Positions 9,193 through 18,498 of a stretch of DNA of 38,931 nucleotides are shown in pieces (positions within the stretch are counted from its first letter, which is position 1; every line of letters starts with the position of its first letter). Source of the stretch: Xenorhabdus khoisanae (GTDB taxonomy: Bacteria > Pseudomonadota > Gammaproteobacteria > Enterobacterales > Enterobacteriaceae); NCBI RefSeq assembly GCF_001037465.1, contig NZ_LFCV01000025.1, positions 1 through 38,931 on the forward strand. Reading direction: 5' to 3'. Position numbers and translations under genes: made by a program. A model generated the notes under the pieces. It was not told the origin of the DNA. It saw only the letters and a program-made list of their open reading frames with translations, and did not search any database.

Positions 9193-10560
9193 TTATTCAT
9201 GGGATGATACAATTTGCTCTAATTGTGCACGGTTGGTCAGTTTGGTATCAACTTTGACGTAGGCACTCAGCTCTTCTGGTACGATGACGATATCTTTTAC
9301 GCCAGTCTGCGCCAATATCTTTTTCTCCAGACTATCCGGGGTGGGCAATTGTTCAGGCAGAATAAGTCTGATGCTACTGACATACGGAGGTTGCCGTAAT
9401 GTGAGGCTGATAATAAACCAGAGTGTAGTCAGTGCTATCCCACCCATAAATACCAATGATGCACCTTGCAGCTCATAAAGCATTCCACCGAGAATTCCTC
9501 CTAAAGCAACCCCAAGGAATTGGCTGGTAGAGTAGACTCCCATAGCAGTGCCTTTATAGCCCGCAGGGGCTTCTTTGCTGATAAGTGAAGGCAAAATGGC
9601 TTCCATGATATTAAATGCCAGAAAGAAGATTTGAATGCCAGCAAAGATCCCCCAAAGATGTGAACCCTGTGACCATAAAACGACTTCTGCAATGAATAGC
9701 ATACCGATGCAAAGTAAAAATACTTGTTTCATGCGACGCTTGGTCTCTGCGTAAATAATGAAAGGCAGAACAGCAACGAAAGAAATAAGTGTGGTAATTA
9801 AATACACTTTCCAGTGTTGTTGCGGAGGAAAACCCACTTTTTCCATGATGAGGGGCAGGGCAACAAAACTCGACATCAGTAAAGTATGTAGGCTGAGAAT
9901 ACCAAAATTGAGTTTTAGTAATTGGGGATCGGAGAGTACGCGTTTAAAGCTGCCCCGGGCAAACCCGGATTCACGATTCAGAACATGTTTATGTGTATTT
10001 GGTACGGCGAATAATGTAATTAAAATTCCACAGCTTGCCAGCACTGCGATTGCCCAAAACAGGCCATTTAAGCCAATGTGATGGGTAATAATAGGGCCGA
10101 CGACAATAGCAAAGGCAAATGTAATACCAAAGCTAATGCCGATAAATGCCATGGCTTTTGTTCGATTCTGTTCGCGGGTCAGATCAGAAAGCAATGCCAT
10201 GATTGCGGCAGATATTGCCCCTGTGCCTTGTAAGGCTCGCCCAATGATAATGCCCCAGATAGAGTCACTAAGCGCTGCAATAATACTGCCTAATACAAAA
10301 ATGAGTAGTCCGCCGATGATTAAGGGCTTTCTGCCAATTTTGTCTGAAAGTAACCCAAATGGGATTTGGAATATTGCTTGTGTTAATCCGTAGATACCAA
10401 TAGCAATTCCAATAAGTGCTTCTGTCGAATCATGTAGTTCTAAGCCATAGGTCGTCAGAACGGGTAGAACCATGAACATACCTAACATGCGCAGAGAGAA
10501 AACGGAACCTAAACCCCATGTCGCCCGACATTCAAGCGGAGTCATTTTATTATCGTTCAT
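9193..10560 (-). CDS. yajR: MFS transporter YajR with C-terminal YAM domain
   Basis: The 455 residues (E. coli 454) comprise twelve membrane helices of the major facilitator fold with the loop 2-3 motif LLSDKIGRKP, and a soluble C-terminal domain (about 390-455) ending in conserved PPYVSS and SAYVKVDTKLTNR segments. This matches the ferredoxin-like YAM domain described for E. coli YajR. The physiological substrate is not firmly known; a proton-driven exporter role is assumed from the family. The ATG at 10560 matches the conserved MND-KMTPLE start. Confidence 0.94.
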   Translation of the reverse strand: MNDNKMTPLECRATWGLGSVFSLRMLGMFMVLPVLTTYGLELHDSTEALIGIAIGIYGLTQAIFQIPFGLLSDKIGRKPLIIGGLLIFVLGSIIAALSDSIWGIIIGRALQGTGAISAAIMALLSDLTREQNRTKAMAFIGISFGITFAFAIVVGPIITHHIGLNGLFWAIAVLASCGILITLFAVPNTHKHVLNRESGFARGSFKRVLSDPQLLKLNFGILSLHTLLMSSFVALPLIMEKVGFPPQQHWKVYLITTLISFVAVLPFIIYAETKRRMKQVFLLCIGMLFIAEVVLWSQGSHLWGIFAGIQIFFLAFNIMEAILPSLISKEAPAGYKGTAMGVYSTSQFLGVALGGILGGMLYELQGASLVFMGGIALTTLWFIISLTLRQPPYVSSIRLILPEQLPTPDSLEKKILAQTGVKDIVIVPEELSAYVKVDTKLTNRAQLEQIVSSHE

Positions 10561-10659
10561 GGATACCTCAAAAAATCTGATATGACATTTGACTTAATTG
10601 GATGGGGGCAAACTGAAAAAGTATGTTTGCAGCCAAATAATTCGTCATTGAGTAAAGAG

Positions 10660-10702
10660 ATAAAGGAAAGGAAAAGATGACAGGGCTTGCCCTGCCATCT
10701 TT
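10660..10702 (-). terminator. Intrinsic terminator of cyoABCDE
   Basis: AAAGATG-A-CAGGG and CCCTG-C-CATCTTT (10673-10702) form a 12-bp stem with one mismatch just after the cyoE stop. The minus strand continues into CTTTCCTTT. Confidence 0.75.
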
Positions 10703-10706
10703 GATA

Positions 10707-11591
10707 TTACCAGACGTAAGTTAGTAGGCTTTCTGGAGATGCTGATGAATCTACAGACATCATGACGCTTAATGACATGATAGCGACAATAGAAAACAGG
10801 AATAACTTACGGGCCCAAATACGGTCATTGGAGGTTTTATAACCTGACAATGCCATACCCAGCCACCAGATACTCACTGCAGCAGCTACGACGAGATACT
10901 TATAACCCGCATAGCCACTAATAGTTAGCATCAGAGTAGCAACCATAAAGGCCAGAATATACAGAGTGATGTGGTTTTTCGCGACCGCAATACCTTTAAT
11001 CACTGGCAATACTGGGATGTTGGCCGCTTGATAATCCTTGAACCGAAAAATAGCAATGGCATAAGAGTGGGGCATTTGCCACAAGCTGAAGATCAACAAT
11101 AAAATCAACGCGCCTGTATCAAAATGTCCCGCTACTGCACAGTAACCAATCACGGGTGGTGCTGCGCCTGACAAGCTACCAACCAGCGTGCCATAAACAG
11201 ATTTTCTTTTCATGTAGAGGCTATAAACCCCAACATAAACGACAAATCCGATGAGAGCTAACTGCATTGCTAAGGCATTGGCTGCTACATAGAGCAGCAC
11301 TATGCCAGCAATACCTAACACTGAGGCGTAAATCAGGCTGATTTTCGGATCGATAAGCCCTTTCACAAGGACCCTCTCTTTTGTTCTTTCCATGATACGG
11401 TCGATATCGCGGTCGATATAGTTGTTGAATACACAACCTGATGCTACCACCAGCGATACCCCGACCATCGTTGCAAAGAACAAGGGGTAATCTATTACGC
11501 CCTTGGAAGCGAGTAGAAAACCACCAATCGCAGAAATTAGATTCCCGAAAATAATTCCTGGTTTGGTCACTTGCAGGTATTGCTTAATCAT
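10707..11591 (-). CDS. cyoE: Protoheme IX farnesyltransferase (heme O synthase)
   Basis: CyoE is an integral membrane prenyltransferase (UbiA superfamily) that attaches a farnesyl group to protoheme to make heme O, the binuclear-centre heme of cytochrome bo3. The product has 294 residues (E. coli 296) and several membrane helices. The aspartate-rich [14 protein letters not shown] motif that binds the prenyl diphosphate is near 57-70. The farnesyl diphosphate comes from IspA, also encoded in this window. It is last in the cyo operon, 12 bases after cyoD. Confidence 0.97.
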   Translation of the reverse strand: MIKQYLQVTKPGIIFGNLISAIGGFLLASKGVIDYPLFFATMVGVSLVVASGCVFNNYIDRDIDRIMERTKERVLVKGLIDPKISLIYASVLGIAGIVLLYVAANALAMQLALIGFVVYVGVYSLYMKRKSVYGTLVGSLSGAAPPVIGYCAVAGHFDTGALILLLIFSLWQMPHSYAIAIFRFKDYQAANIPVLPVIKGIAVAKNHITLYILAFMVATLMLTISGYAGYKYLVVAAAVSIWWLGMALSGYKTSNDRIWARKLFLFSIVAIMSLSVMMSVDSSASPESLLTYVW

Positions 11592-11603
11592 TCAAATCAA
11601 CCC

Positions 11604-11936
11604 TTAATCAACCATCATATTGATGTTCAGGTTGTACATAATCCACAGAGAGCCAACAACAACAATAGCGATGACCAGTAATGTGAATATTAACGCAACG
11701 AGGTTCCAACGCTCTTCAGACGATGTATTCATGTGCAGGAAGCAGATGAAATGAACAAAGATCTGAATAACCGCCATAACGACTACTGTTATCAGGATTG
11801 AGCTGTGTGAAGCAGTACCATCCATCACCATCCAGAATGGGATCACGGTCAGTATGACTGACAGAACAAAACCAATCATATAGGTTTTGAAACTACCGTG
11901 GCTGGCGCCGGAATGAGAAGTATTTGGATGACTCAT
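11604..11936 (-). CDS. cyoD: Cytochrome bo3 ubiquinol oxidase subunit IV
   Basis: A 110-residue (E. coli 109) small membrane subunit with three hydrophobic segments and a short histidine/serine-rich cytoplasmic N-terminus ([14 protein letters not shown]). It assists assembly of the copper/heme site of subunit I. I chose the ATG at 11936 over the upstream in-frame start at 11981, because it overlaps the cyoC stop by one base (TAATG) and gives the family length. Confidence 0.96.
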   Translation of the reverse strand: MSHPNTSHSGASHGSFKTYMIGFVLSVILTVIPFWMVMDGTASHSSILITVVVMAVIQIFVHFICFLHMNTSSEERWNLVALIFTLLVIAIVVVGSLWIMYNLNINMMVD

Positions 11937-12547
11937 TACATAGCTCCCATCAGATAAACGACAGTAAATACACAGATCCATACGACGTCGAGGAAGTGCC
12001 AGAACAAGCTCAGGCAGTTCAGACGCATACGGTTGACATCAGTCAGGCCACGGCGTGAAACCTGAATCATCAGGATAATGATCCAAACCAGACCGAAGGT
12101 TACGTGTAGACCGTGAGTAGAAACCAGTGCAAAGAAAGCAGACAGGAATGCACTTTTATCAGGGCCAAAGCCTTCTGTGATCAGTTTATGGAACTCATAC
12201 ACTTCCATTGAAACGAAGCCAAGGCCAAACAGGAAGGTAACAAATAGCCACAGGTTAACTTGACCAACTTTACCTTTGTTCATGCTCAGCATGGCGAAAC
12301 CGTAGGTGATACTACTGAACAACAGCAGGAAGGTTTCAACCAGCACAAATGGCAGTTCAAAAATCTGTTTACCTGTTGGGCCGTCCGCAGTGCCGTTAAC
12401 CAGCACTGCATAGGTAGCGAACAGACTTGCAAACAGAATCAAGTCACTCATCAGGTAGATCCAGAAACCAAATACTTTGTTGGCTCCTGTATCGTGGTGC
12501 CCATGAGCGTCATGGGCGGCTGTGTTATTAAGGGTTTGAGTCGACAT
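11936..12547 (-). CDS. cyoC: Cytochrome bo3 ubiquinol oxidase subunit III
   Basis: 203 residues (E. coli 204) with five membrane helices and the heme-copper oxidase subunit III core ([39 protein letters not shown]). It stabilises the complex and contains no metal centre. Both ends overlap neighbours by one base, cyoB stop/cyoC start and cyoC stop/cyoD start, each reading TAATG, which indicates coupled translation. Confidence 0.97.
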   Translation of the reverse strand: MSTQTLNNTAAHDAHGHHDTGANKVFGFWIYLMSDLILFASLFATYAVLVNGTADGPTGKQIFELPFVLVETFLLLFSSITYGFAMLSMNKGKVGQVNLWLFVTFLFGLGFVSMEVYEFHKLITEGFGPDKSAFLSAFFALVSTHGLHVTFGLVWIIILMIQVSRRGLTDVNRMRLNCLSLFWHFLDVVWICVFTVVYLMGAM

Positions 12548-14529
12548 TATTTCACACCTGCCTTTCTCAGTTCTTCGTAACGCTGACTTTCAACTTTCTC
12601 GACTTCAGCTACAGGAACGTAATAATCAACGTCTTCATCAAAGCTTTTCACGATGCAACTGATGATGATGCCAGCGAAACTTGCAATAGCCATCCACCAG
12701 ATATGCCAGATCATCGCGAAGCCGAAGACCAGACAGAATGCACTGATGATCACGCCAGCGCCTGTATTTCTAGGCATATGAATTTCTTCATATTTAGCAG
12801 GACGCTTATATTCAGTGCCTTTTTCTTTCATATCCCACCATGCATCACGAGTTTGGATGTGTGGAACTTCAGCAAAGTTATAGAACGGTGGTGGAGATGA
12901 AGTTGACCATTCCAGAGTACGGCCACCCCATGGATCACCAGTCAGGTCGAGGTTTTGGTTGCGATCACGGATACTGACGTAGAACTGGATAACCTGACAC
13001 AGAATACCCAAGGCGATTAAGACAACACCACCAGCGGCAACCACCAGCAGAGGATGGAATTCTGGGTTGATGTCTTGGCTCAGACGACGAGTCATACCCA
13101 TGAAGCCCAGTGCATACAGCGGCATAAAGGCAACAAAGAAACCCGTGATCCAGAACCAGAATGCACGGACACCCCATTTTTCATTCAGAGTGAAACCAAA
13201 TGCTTTCGGGAACCAATAAGTTGTGCCTGCGAAGCAGCCGAATACCACACCGCCGATGATAACGTTATGGAAGTGAGCAATCAGGAACAGACTGTTGTGC
13301 AGAACGAAGTTCGCACCCGGTACTGCCAGCAGAACGCCGGTCATACCACCAATGGAGAAGGTGACCAGGAAGCCAACAGTCCACAGCATTGGGGTTTTGA
13401 ATTCGATACGACCACGGTACATGGTGAACAGCCAGTTGAAGATCTTAACCCCGGTCGGGATGGAGATAATCATCGTGGCGATACCAAAGAAGGCGTTAAC
13501 GTTCGCGCCGGAACCCATGGTAAAGAAGTGGTGCAACCATACAATGAACGACAGGATGGTAATAACGATTGTCGCCCACACCAGTGAGGTATAACCAAAC
13601 AGGCGCTTTTTCGAGAAGGTTGCGGTGACTTCTGAGAAGATACCAAAGACAGGCAGAACCAGAATGTAAACTTCAGGGTGACCCCAAGCCCAAATCAGGT
13701 TGATGTACATCATCATGTTGCCGCCCATATCGTTGGTAAAGAAATGGGTGCCCAGATAACGATCCAGAGTTAACAGTGCAATAGTTACTGTCAGGATTGG
13801 GAACGCAGCAATGATCAGTACGTTGGTACACAGTGAAGCCCATGTAAATACAGGGAGTTTCATCATGGACATACCGGGTGCGCGCATGCGCAGGATGGTC
13901 ACGAAGAAGTTAACACCTGTCAGCAATGTACCTACACCGGAGAGCTGAAGACTCCATATCCAGTAATCGACCCCGACTCCCGAGTTATATTCCAGACCCG
14001 ATAGCGGTGGATATGCCAACCAACCTGTTTGTGCAAACTCACCTACCCCCAGAGAGATGTTGATCAGTGCGACACCGACAACAAATAACCAGAAGCTCAA
14101 GGAGTTCAAGAATGGGAATGCAACGTCGCGAGCTCCGATTTGCAGAGGAACCACGATGTTCATCAGACCGACAACAAAAGGCATCGCCATGAAGAAAATC
14201 ATGATAACGCCGTGAGCGGTAAAGATCTGATCATAATGGTGCGGAGGCAGGAAACCTGCTTCGCCAGCGGAAGCGAGGGCTTGCTGTCCACGCATCATGA
14301 TAGCATCAGCGAAGCCACGAACCATCATTACCATAGCAACGACGATATACATGACACCAATTTTCTTATGGTCAACGCTGGTTAACCATTCACTCCAGAG
14401 CCATTTCCATTTACGGAAATAAGTCAGGGAGCCAGCAACAGCCAACCCCCCAAGCAGGATCCCCAGCAATGTCACCACAATAATGGGTTCATGTAATGGG
14501 ACCGCATCCAGTGTTAATTTTCCCCACAT
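12547..14529 (-). CDS. cyoB: Cytochrome bo3 ubiquinol oxidase subunit I
   Basis: This is the catalytic subunit of the proton-pumping quinol oxidase, holding heme b, heme o3 and CuB. Visible ligands and channel residues are FTAHGVIM (heme b His), [10 protein letters not shown] (CuB His cross-linked to Tyr), WLHHFFT (two CuB His) and [11 protein letters not shown] (o3 and b His). The product has 660 residues against E. coli 663. I chose the ATG at 14529, whose product starts [11 protein letters not shown] like the E. coli MFGKLSLDAVP, rather than the in-frame ATG at 14547 inside cyoA. The start follows the cyoA stop by four bases. Confidence 0.97.
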   Translation of the reverse strand: MWGKLTLDAVPLHEPIIVVTLLGILLGGLAVAGSLTYFRKWKWLWSEWLTSVDHKKIGVMYIVVAMVMMVRGFADAIMMRGQQALASAGEAGFLPPHHYDQIFTAHGVIMIFFMAMPFVVGLMNIVVPLQIGARDVAFPFLNSLSFWLFVVGVALINISLGVGEFAQTGWLAYPPLSGLEYNSGVGVDYWIWSLQLSGVGTLLTGVNFFVTILRMRAPGMSMMKLPVFTWASLCTNVLIIAAFPILTVTIALLTLDRYLGTHFFTNDMGGNMMMYINLIWAWGHPEVYILVLPVFGIFSEVTATFSKKRLFGYTSLVWATIVITILSFIVWLHHFFTMGSGANVNAFFGIATMIISIPTGVKIFNWLFTMYRGRIEFKTPMLWTVGFLVTFSIGGMTGVLLAVPGANFVLHNSLFLIAHFHNVIIGGVVFGCFAGTTYWFPKAFGFTLNEKWGVRAFWFWITGFFVAFMPLYALGFMGMTRRLSQDINPEFHPLLVVAAGGVVLIALGILCQVIQFYVSIRDRNQNLDLTGDPWGGRTLEWSTSSPPPFYNFAEVPHIQTRDAWWDMKEKGTEYKRPAKYEEIHMPRNTGAGVIISAFCLVFGFAMIWHIWWMAIASFAGIIISCIVKSFDEDVDYYVPVAEVEKVESQRYEELRKAGVK

Positions 14530-14533
14530 GCCT

Positions 14534-15499
14534 TTATTCCTCAACACCTGAATGAGCCGGCTGACTCATATTCATATTATGACCCGCAGCTTCACCATGT
14601 TCTGTTTTGCCATGATTTGCCATGCCATGCATACCACCATGACCCATGTCACCCATGAATTTAGCAATGGTTTCTTGGAACAGTTTTTGTTTCACGCTTG
14701 AGAAGTATTCAACTGGGTTGTTTTGGCTTTGTTTAGCCAACTCATTGAATGCTTGCACGGTATCCAGGGTTTTAGGTGATGCTTTAACTTTCTGCACCCA
14801 CTCTTCAAAACCTGCACGATCATCAGTTGCTGTTGCAGTAAATTTCATGCCTGAGAAGCCATGACCACTGTAACTTGCTGAGAACCCATCGTATTTACCT
14901 GATTCGTTAGCAATTAAGTGCAGTTTTGTCTGCATGCCTGCCATTGCATAAATCTGACCACCTAACTGTGGAATGAAGAAAGAGTTCATCACAGAGTCAG
15001 AGGTGATTTTGAAGTTAATTGGAACATCTTTCGGGAATGCAATTTCGTTTACAGTTGCAATACCCTGTTCCGGATAGATGAACAGCCATTTCCAGTCAAG
15101 GGAAATCACTTCGATCGTCACCGGTTTTACATCACTGTCCAATGGCTTATATGGATCGAGTTCATGAGTCGTTTTCCATGTAATCGTTGCCAAAGTGATG
15201 ATAATCAAGATAGGCACTGTCCAGACGACAAGCTCAATTTTATTTGAGTGTGCCCAGTTTGGACGATAAGTTGCAGATTTATTGGCTTCCCGGTAACGTA
15301 CAGCAAAAATGACTGCCATTACGATAGCCGGAATAACAACGATCAGCATCAAGCCAAACGCTGTTAGTATCAGCGTTTTTTGCTCGGCGCCGATCGCCCC
15401 TTTGGGATTCATCAATACCATATCGCAACCACTTAGCATTAAAGTGGCTGCGAGTAGCGACGATAACCCAATAGTTTTTTTGTATTTCATAAGTCTCAT
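14534..15499 (-). CDS. cyoA: Cytochrome bo3 ubiquinol oxidase subunit II (lipoprotein)
   Basis: 321 residues (E. coli 315). It has a lipoprotein signal with the lipobox LSGC (Cys near 25), two membrane helices and a periplasmic cupredoxin domain ([20 protein letters not shown] to [10 protein letters not shown]) that has lost the CuA ligands, as expected for a quinol oxidase. The C-terminal tail is rich in Gly, His and Met ([16 protein letters not shown]), as in E. coli; this may be a metal-binding tail but no function is proven. It is the first gene of cyoABCDE. An ArcA-like box lies 150 bases upstream. Confidence 0.97.
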   Translation of the reverse strand: MRLMKYKKTIGLSSLLAATLMLSGCDMVLMNPKGAIGAEQKTLILTAFGLMLIVVIPAIVMAVIFAVRYREANKSATYRPNWAHSNKIELVVWTVPILIIITLATITWKTTHELDPYKPLDSDVKPVTIEVISLDWKWLFIYPEQGIATVNEIAFPKDVPINFKITSDSVMNSFFIPQLGGQIYAMAGMQTKLHLIANESGKYDGFSASYSGHGFSGMKFTATATDDRAGFEEWVQKVKASPKTLDTVQAFNELAKQSQNNPVEYFSSVKQKLFQETIAKFMGDMGHGGMHGMANHGKTEHGEAAGHNMNMSQPAHSGVEE

Positions 15500-15627
15500 T
15501 GAGCGACCCCAGATAACAAAAGCTTTATTGTCGTTTCATCAGTGGGGGCATTCTACGGTATGGTTACCGGAGTGTAAACAATTGTAATAGAAGCAGGTTA
15601 GCTTGTAGGCTTTTTATGTTAGAGGGA

Positions 15628-15642
15628 TCACATGTAATGTGA
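15628..15642. promoter_or_regulatory. Palindrome in the cyo control region
   Basis: TCACAT, GTA, ATGTGA is a perfect 6-bp-arm palindrome next to the ArcA-like box. It has the CRP half-sites in the reverse arrangement, so it is not a CRP site. The binding factor is unknown. Confidence 0.3.
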
Positions 15643-15645
15643 GAT

Positions 15646-15661
15646 TTAACAAAAAGTTAAC
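15646..15661 (-). promoter_or_regulatory. ArcA-like binding box upstream of cyoA
   Basis: On the minus strand GTTAACTTTTTGTTAA has two GTTAA repeats exactly 11 bases apart, the spacing of ArcA recognition sites. A third GTTAA lies at 15676-15680. In E. coli ArcA represses cyoABCDE when oxygen is low, so the site fits the gene. Its role here is inferred. Confidence 0.55.
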
Positions 15662-15813
15662 TTCGTATGGTTATCTTAACCAAGAAATCAAAATAGGTAA
15701 TTATTTTAGATTAACTCTTTATTTTTTAAAAGAAAATTCTTACAGAAATCAAAGGAAAAATGCCTAAAATACGCTTTCTGAATAATGGGATAACTACTAC
15801 TTATTTGACTCAA

Positions 15814-15834
15814 TGAGCAGCCAGAGGCTGCTCA
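15814..15834 (-). terminator. Stem-loop after the Tsx-like gene
   Basis: TGAGCAGCC, AGA, GGCTGCTCA is a perfect 9-bp stem with a three-base loop, 17 bases past the stop codon at 15851. It lacks a strong T tract on the minus strand but is stable and well placed. Confidence 0.6.
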
Positions 15835-15850
15835 CGGGTTAAATTAATCT

Positions 15851-16618
15851 CTAGAAGTTATATTTTACACTATAAACAATACCATCCTGCCAGAAATCTT
15901 CTCCCAATTTGTTGTCTGCATAACGGTATTGAATTCCAGTTGTAAAAGAAGGGTGAGGAGTCCACCACAATGCGATAGCGCCATTCACACCTTCGCGTCC
16001 GCCGTTGCCGTAGCGCTGATTGCGGTTCAGTTCAATTTCATTCCAGTTTGTAACGCTGAATTTTTGTTCCCAAAGGTTGAAATCGTATCCGGCAACCCAG
16101 CCTACAACATAACCGTTGTTTCCTGAGTAGAAAGTTTGGTCAACATAGTGCAGTGCGACGAAAGGCTTGAACCAAAGCCCTGCAAGATTAGCGTTATAGC
16201 CCAATCCGTAGAGTGTGTTGACTTCATGGAAGTTTCCGCCATTCGTTTTGCCTGGTAATGAATAGGTTCCATAGACGTGACCATAAAGGTTGAAACCGGT
16301 ATCACCCAAATAGAAACGCCCTGTTGTTTTGAAGGTATAACGTTGGTTATCACCTGGCTGGGCAGTTTTACTGTTAAATGAGTTTTCTAAATCAGCGAAA
16401 CCATAGAGTTCGCCCCAGTTAAAGCCTGCTCCACCTTCTAGTTCTAGATAAGCGAAATCATCTTTATGTGAAGTTTGCCCGGTTTTTTGTGTGGTGTGCT
16501 TGTTCCAGTCAAGGTAGTTCATGCTGACATTAGCAAATCCCCACTGGTATTCCGCACAAGCTGAGGCAGAAACCAAGGCAGTAGCAACTGCGGAGAGTGT
16601 CAAAATATGTCTTTTCAT
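15851..16618 (-). CDS. Tsx/OmpK-family outer membrane channel (nucleoside-specific porin family)
   Basis: A 255-residue precursor with a clear signal peptide (MKRHILTLSAVATALV to SACA, cleavage before EYQWGF) and alternating aromatic-rich strands typical of a 12-strand beta-barrel. It ends in YSVKYNF, with the terminal Phe used for outer-membrane insertion. The N-terminal YQWGFANVSMNYLDW and FADLENSF segments match the Tsx/OmpK family. Its length is nearer Vibrio OmpK than E. coli Tsx (294), so I leave the symbol empty. Tsx itself passes nucleosides and is a phage and colicin receptor; the substrate here is inferred. E. coli has no gene between cyoA and ampG, so this is a lineage-specific location. 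The upstream region has a CRP-like site and TTCGAA repeats. Confidence 0.85.
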   Translation of the reverse strand: MKRHILTLSAVATALVSASACAEYQWGFANVSMNYLDWNKHTTQKTGQTSHKDDFAYLELEGGAGFNWGELYGFADLENSFNSKTAQPGDNQRYTFKTTGRFYLGDTGFNLYGHVYGTYSLPGKTNGGNFHEVNTLYGLGYNANLAGLWFKPFVALHYVDQTFYSGNNGYVVGWVAGYDFNLWEQKFSVTNWNEIELNRNQRYGNGGREGVNGAIALWWTPHPSFTTGIQYRYADNKLGEDFWQDGIVYSVKYNF

Positions 16619-16654
16619 AAATTCCCTTTATATGTTTTTAAGGTGGTTAAAGAT

Positions 16655-16710
16655 ATTTCGAATAGTTCGAAATGAAATACGTTCAAATGATAATATTTGT
16701 TAGTTCGAAT
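16655..16710. promoter_or_regulatory. TTCGAA operator array upstream of the Tsx-like gene
   Basis: ATTTCGAA, TAG, TTCGAAAT (16655-16673) is a perfect 19-base palindrome 37 bases before the start codon. The half-site TAGTTCGAA recurs 38 bases away at 16701-16709, and a weaker GTTCAAAT lies at 16681-16688. The position between the presumed promoter and the start codon suggests repression. The regulator is not identified; a ROK-type (NagC/Mlc) site was considered but the spacing is uncertain. Confidence 0.5.
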
Positions 16711-16772
16711 ATAAATAATTCCGTCCTGAAAAAGATGTTTTTTGAGTCACATAATGGTAGTTTTTTATTTTA

Positions 16773-16792
16773 CTTGTGAAGTTTGTCACTAA
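16773..16792. promoter_or_regulatory. CRP-like site upstream of the Tsx-like gene
   Basis: TGTGA, six bases, TCACT (16775-16790) matches nine of ten conserved CRP positions. E. coli tsx is activated by CRP, which supports the assignment. It also sits next to the ampG terminator (16791-16832). Confidence 0.5.
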
Positions 16793-16832
16793 AAAAAGCA
16801 ACAGAAGACTGAACTTTGTTAGCCTTCTGTTG
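16791..16832 (-). terminator. Intrinsic terminator of ampG
   Basis: On the minus strand CAACAGAAG and CTTCTGTTG (16799-16832) form a 9-bp stem that runs directly into CTTTTTTT (16791-16798). It is 66 bases past the ampG stop. Confidence 0.85.
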
Positions 16833-16897
16833 TAAGAGGTTGGTGTAATAGCGTTTACTAACGAAAATTTGCCAGCGTATTGACCGGAAGTAACACC

Positions 16898-18427
16898 CTA
16901 AGTGAGGTTAGTTCTTCTCAACGCCAAATAATCCAGAACTCCCCCCAGAACCAGACCAAAAGCCCCAATAGCCACGCCCCATGACAACATAGGCGATATC
17001 ACGTCACTGATATGACTAATATTTAGGAGATGGGGCTGAAAAGCTAAAGGTAAATAAATGGCTATATGACTAACAAGGAATATTAGAATGCTTAATATTA
17101 GCCAAACGACAAAGAGAAGGGCGGCACATATCATGGCAATAAAAGCTAATCGGTAATGGTTGCCAAATAATGTCCGGGAAATAAAACCGTCATTTTCCTG
17201 AGTGTAAATTAACGTCTTACGGCAGATGAACAACAGTACAAGTCCCGGTAATCCGATCACAACAGAGAACAGATAAAACATCGGCCAGCCGTGTGCTTCC
17301 GCGAACCATCCCGCTACAGGACCAACATAAACCCGACCAACTGCTGATAATGCAGAAAGCAAAGCGAATTGTGTCGCTGAAAACGATTTATTACACAGTG
17401 TCATCAATAGTGCGACAAATGCCGCTGTTCCCATACCACCGCAGATATTCTCCAGAAAAACAGCAGCCCCCATTGTATAGATGTCTTTAGGAGTAACAGC
17501 CAGTATCCAATATCCGAAGTTTGAAACGGTTTGCAGGATGCCAAATATCATCAAGGCACGGAACAAGCTCAACTTATGCATCAAATAGCCGCCGTACAAT
17601 GCGCCGACAATGGTAGCAGCAAGTCCGAGCGTTTTATTGATCATGCCAACTTCAGCAGCATTGAAACCAACACCACGAATAAGGAAGGTAGTACTAAGTG
17701 AAAGAGCGAAAGCATCAGCCAGTTTATACAGCACAATCAATAACAGGATAAGCCAGGCATTATTTCGACTGAAAAAATCAGACAAGGGTTCGAATACTGC
17801 CTGATGTAATGTTTTTGGCGGTGCATTACTGATTTCTGGTTCTTTAGCCATCAGAGTGGCATAAACACCAATCAGCATCAGACCAGCCATAATCCAATAC
17901 ATATTTTGCCAACCGATATAGGCAGTCATCAATAAAGCGAGTCCACCGGATACCAGCATAGCCAGCCTGTATCCCAGTACAGAAACAGCGGCTCCTGAGC
18001 CTCGTTCTTCCTGTTTTAGTAAGTCTGTTTTGTAGGCGTCAAAAATAATGTCTTGGGATGCCGAAAAAAATGCAACAGTAACAGCTAATGCAGCGAGCCA
18101 CCATAAATGCTGGGATGGCTGAAGAAATCCCATCGCAGCAATACTGACAACCAATAAAAGTTGAGTAATGAGCATCCATCCCCGTCGACGTCCTAAAAAT
18201 GAAGGGGAATACCGATCCATTGCGGGTGCCCAGAGAAATTTAAAAACATAGGCTTGACCAACCAAAGTGAAAAAACCGATAGTTCGTATATCGATATTTT
18301 CGACAGTCATCCATGCTTGTAATGTTCCTGCTGTGAGTGCAAGAGGCAGACCTGAGGCAAAGCCCAGTAATAGAAGGGTCAGATATTTGCGTAATACAGA
18401 TAGGTTTAAATAACTATGGTTAGTCAT
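16898..18427 (-). CDS. ampG: Muropeptide permease AmpG
   Basis: AmpG is an inner-membrane MFS-type permease importing GlcNAc-anhydroMurNAc and its peptides for cell-wall recycling. These ligands also signal AmpC beta-lactamase induction where ampR-ampC exist. The product is about 509 residues (E. coli 491) with many membrane segments. Conserved blocks LGFASGLPLALTAGTLQAWM, GQAYVFKFLW and NKSFSATQFALLSALSAVGR identify it. I chose the ATG at 18427, which has a GGGAGG ribosome site, over the in-frame ATG at 18451 that lies inside a hairpin. It is downstream of yajG as in E. coli, but a strong stem-loop separates them. Confidence 0.95.
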   Translation of the reverse strand: MTNHSYLNLSVLRKYLTLLLLGFASGLPLALTAGTLQAWMTVENIDIRTIGFFTLVGQAYVFKFLWAPAMDRYSPSFLGRRRGWMLITQLLLVVSIAAMGFLQPSQHLWWLAALAVTVAFFSASQDIIFDAYKTDLLKQEERGSGAAVSVLGYRLAMLVSGGLALLMTAYIGWQNMYWIMAGLMLIGVYATLMAKEPEISNAPPKTLHQAVFEPLSDFFSRNNAWLILLLIVLYKLADAFALSLSTTFLIRGVGFNAAEVGMINKTLGLAATIVGALYGGYLMHKLSLFRALMIFGILQTVSNFGYWILAVTPKDIYTMGAAVFLENICGGMGTAAFVALLMTLCNKSFSATQFALLSALSAVGRVYVGPVAGWFAEAHGWPMFYLFSVVIGLPGLVLLFICRKTLIYTQENDGFISRTLFGNHYRLAFIAMICAALLFVVWLILSILIFLVSHIAIYLPLAFQPHLLNISHISDVISPMLSWGVAIGAFGLVLGGVLDYLALRRTNLT

Positions 18428-18434
18428 GAGCCTC

Positions 18435-18484
18435 CCAAAAACTTTCTGCATACTATCTGATTTTCCAGAATCAGACAGAAAGTT
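18435..18484 (-). terminator. Stem-loop between yajG and ampG (possible attenuator)
   Basis: Two nested inverted repeats, AACTTTCTG/CAGAAAGTT (18440-18448, 18476-18484) and TCTGATT/AATCAGA (18456-18462, 18469-18475), give a 16-bp stem with a 7-base bulge. On the minus strand it ends in TTTT and then directly the GGGAGG ribosome site of ampG. It looks like a yajG terminator with partial read-through. Confidence 0.65.
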
Positions 18485-18498
18485 TATTTATTATCCGG

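Larger units (their letters stand above)
15500..15850. promoter_or_regulatory. cyo operon control region and Tsx-like gene 3' end
   Basis: A 351-base spacer. It holds an ArcA-like direct repeat (15646-15661), a TCACAT-GTA-ATGTGA palindrome (15628-15642) and a 9-bp stem-loop (15814-15834) belonging to the gene ending at 15851. A TACAAT hexamer on the minus strand near 15583-15588 is a possible cyo -10 element but has a poor -35. No gene is seen. Confidence 0.55.

Noticed and set aside
8964-9257. 97-codon plus-strand open frame between yajQ and yajR
   Set aside because: It has no ribosome site or recognisable motif, runs through the tandem repeats and overlaps the end of yajR.
13054-13587. 177-codon antisense open frame within cyoB
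   Set aside because: It is rich in Glu, His and Thr as expected of the complement of a membrane-protein gene and has no ribosome site; it is a shadow.
16655-16673. NagC or Mlc operator
   Set aside because: The half-sites look broadly similar but I cannot confirm the spacing from memory, so the regulator is left open.
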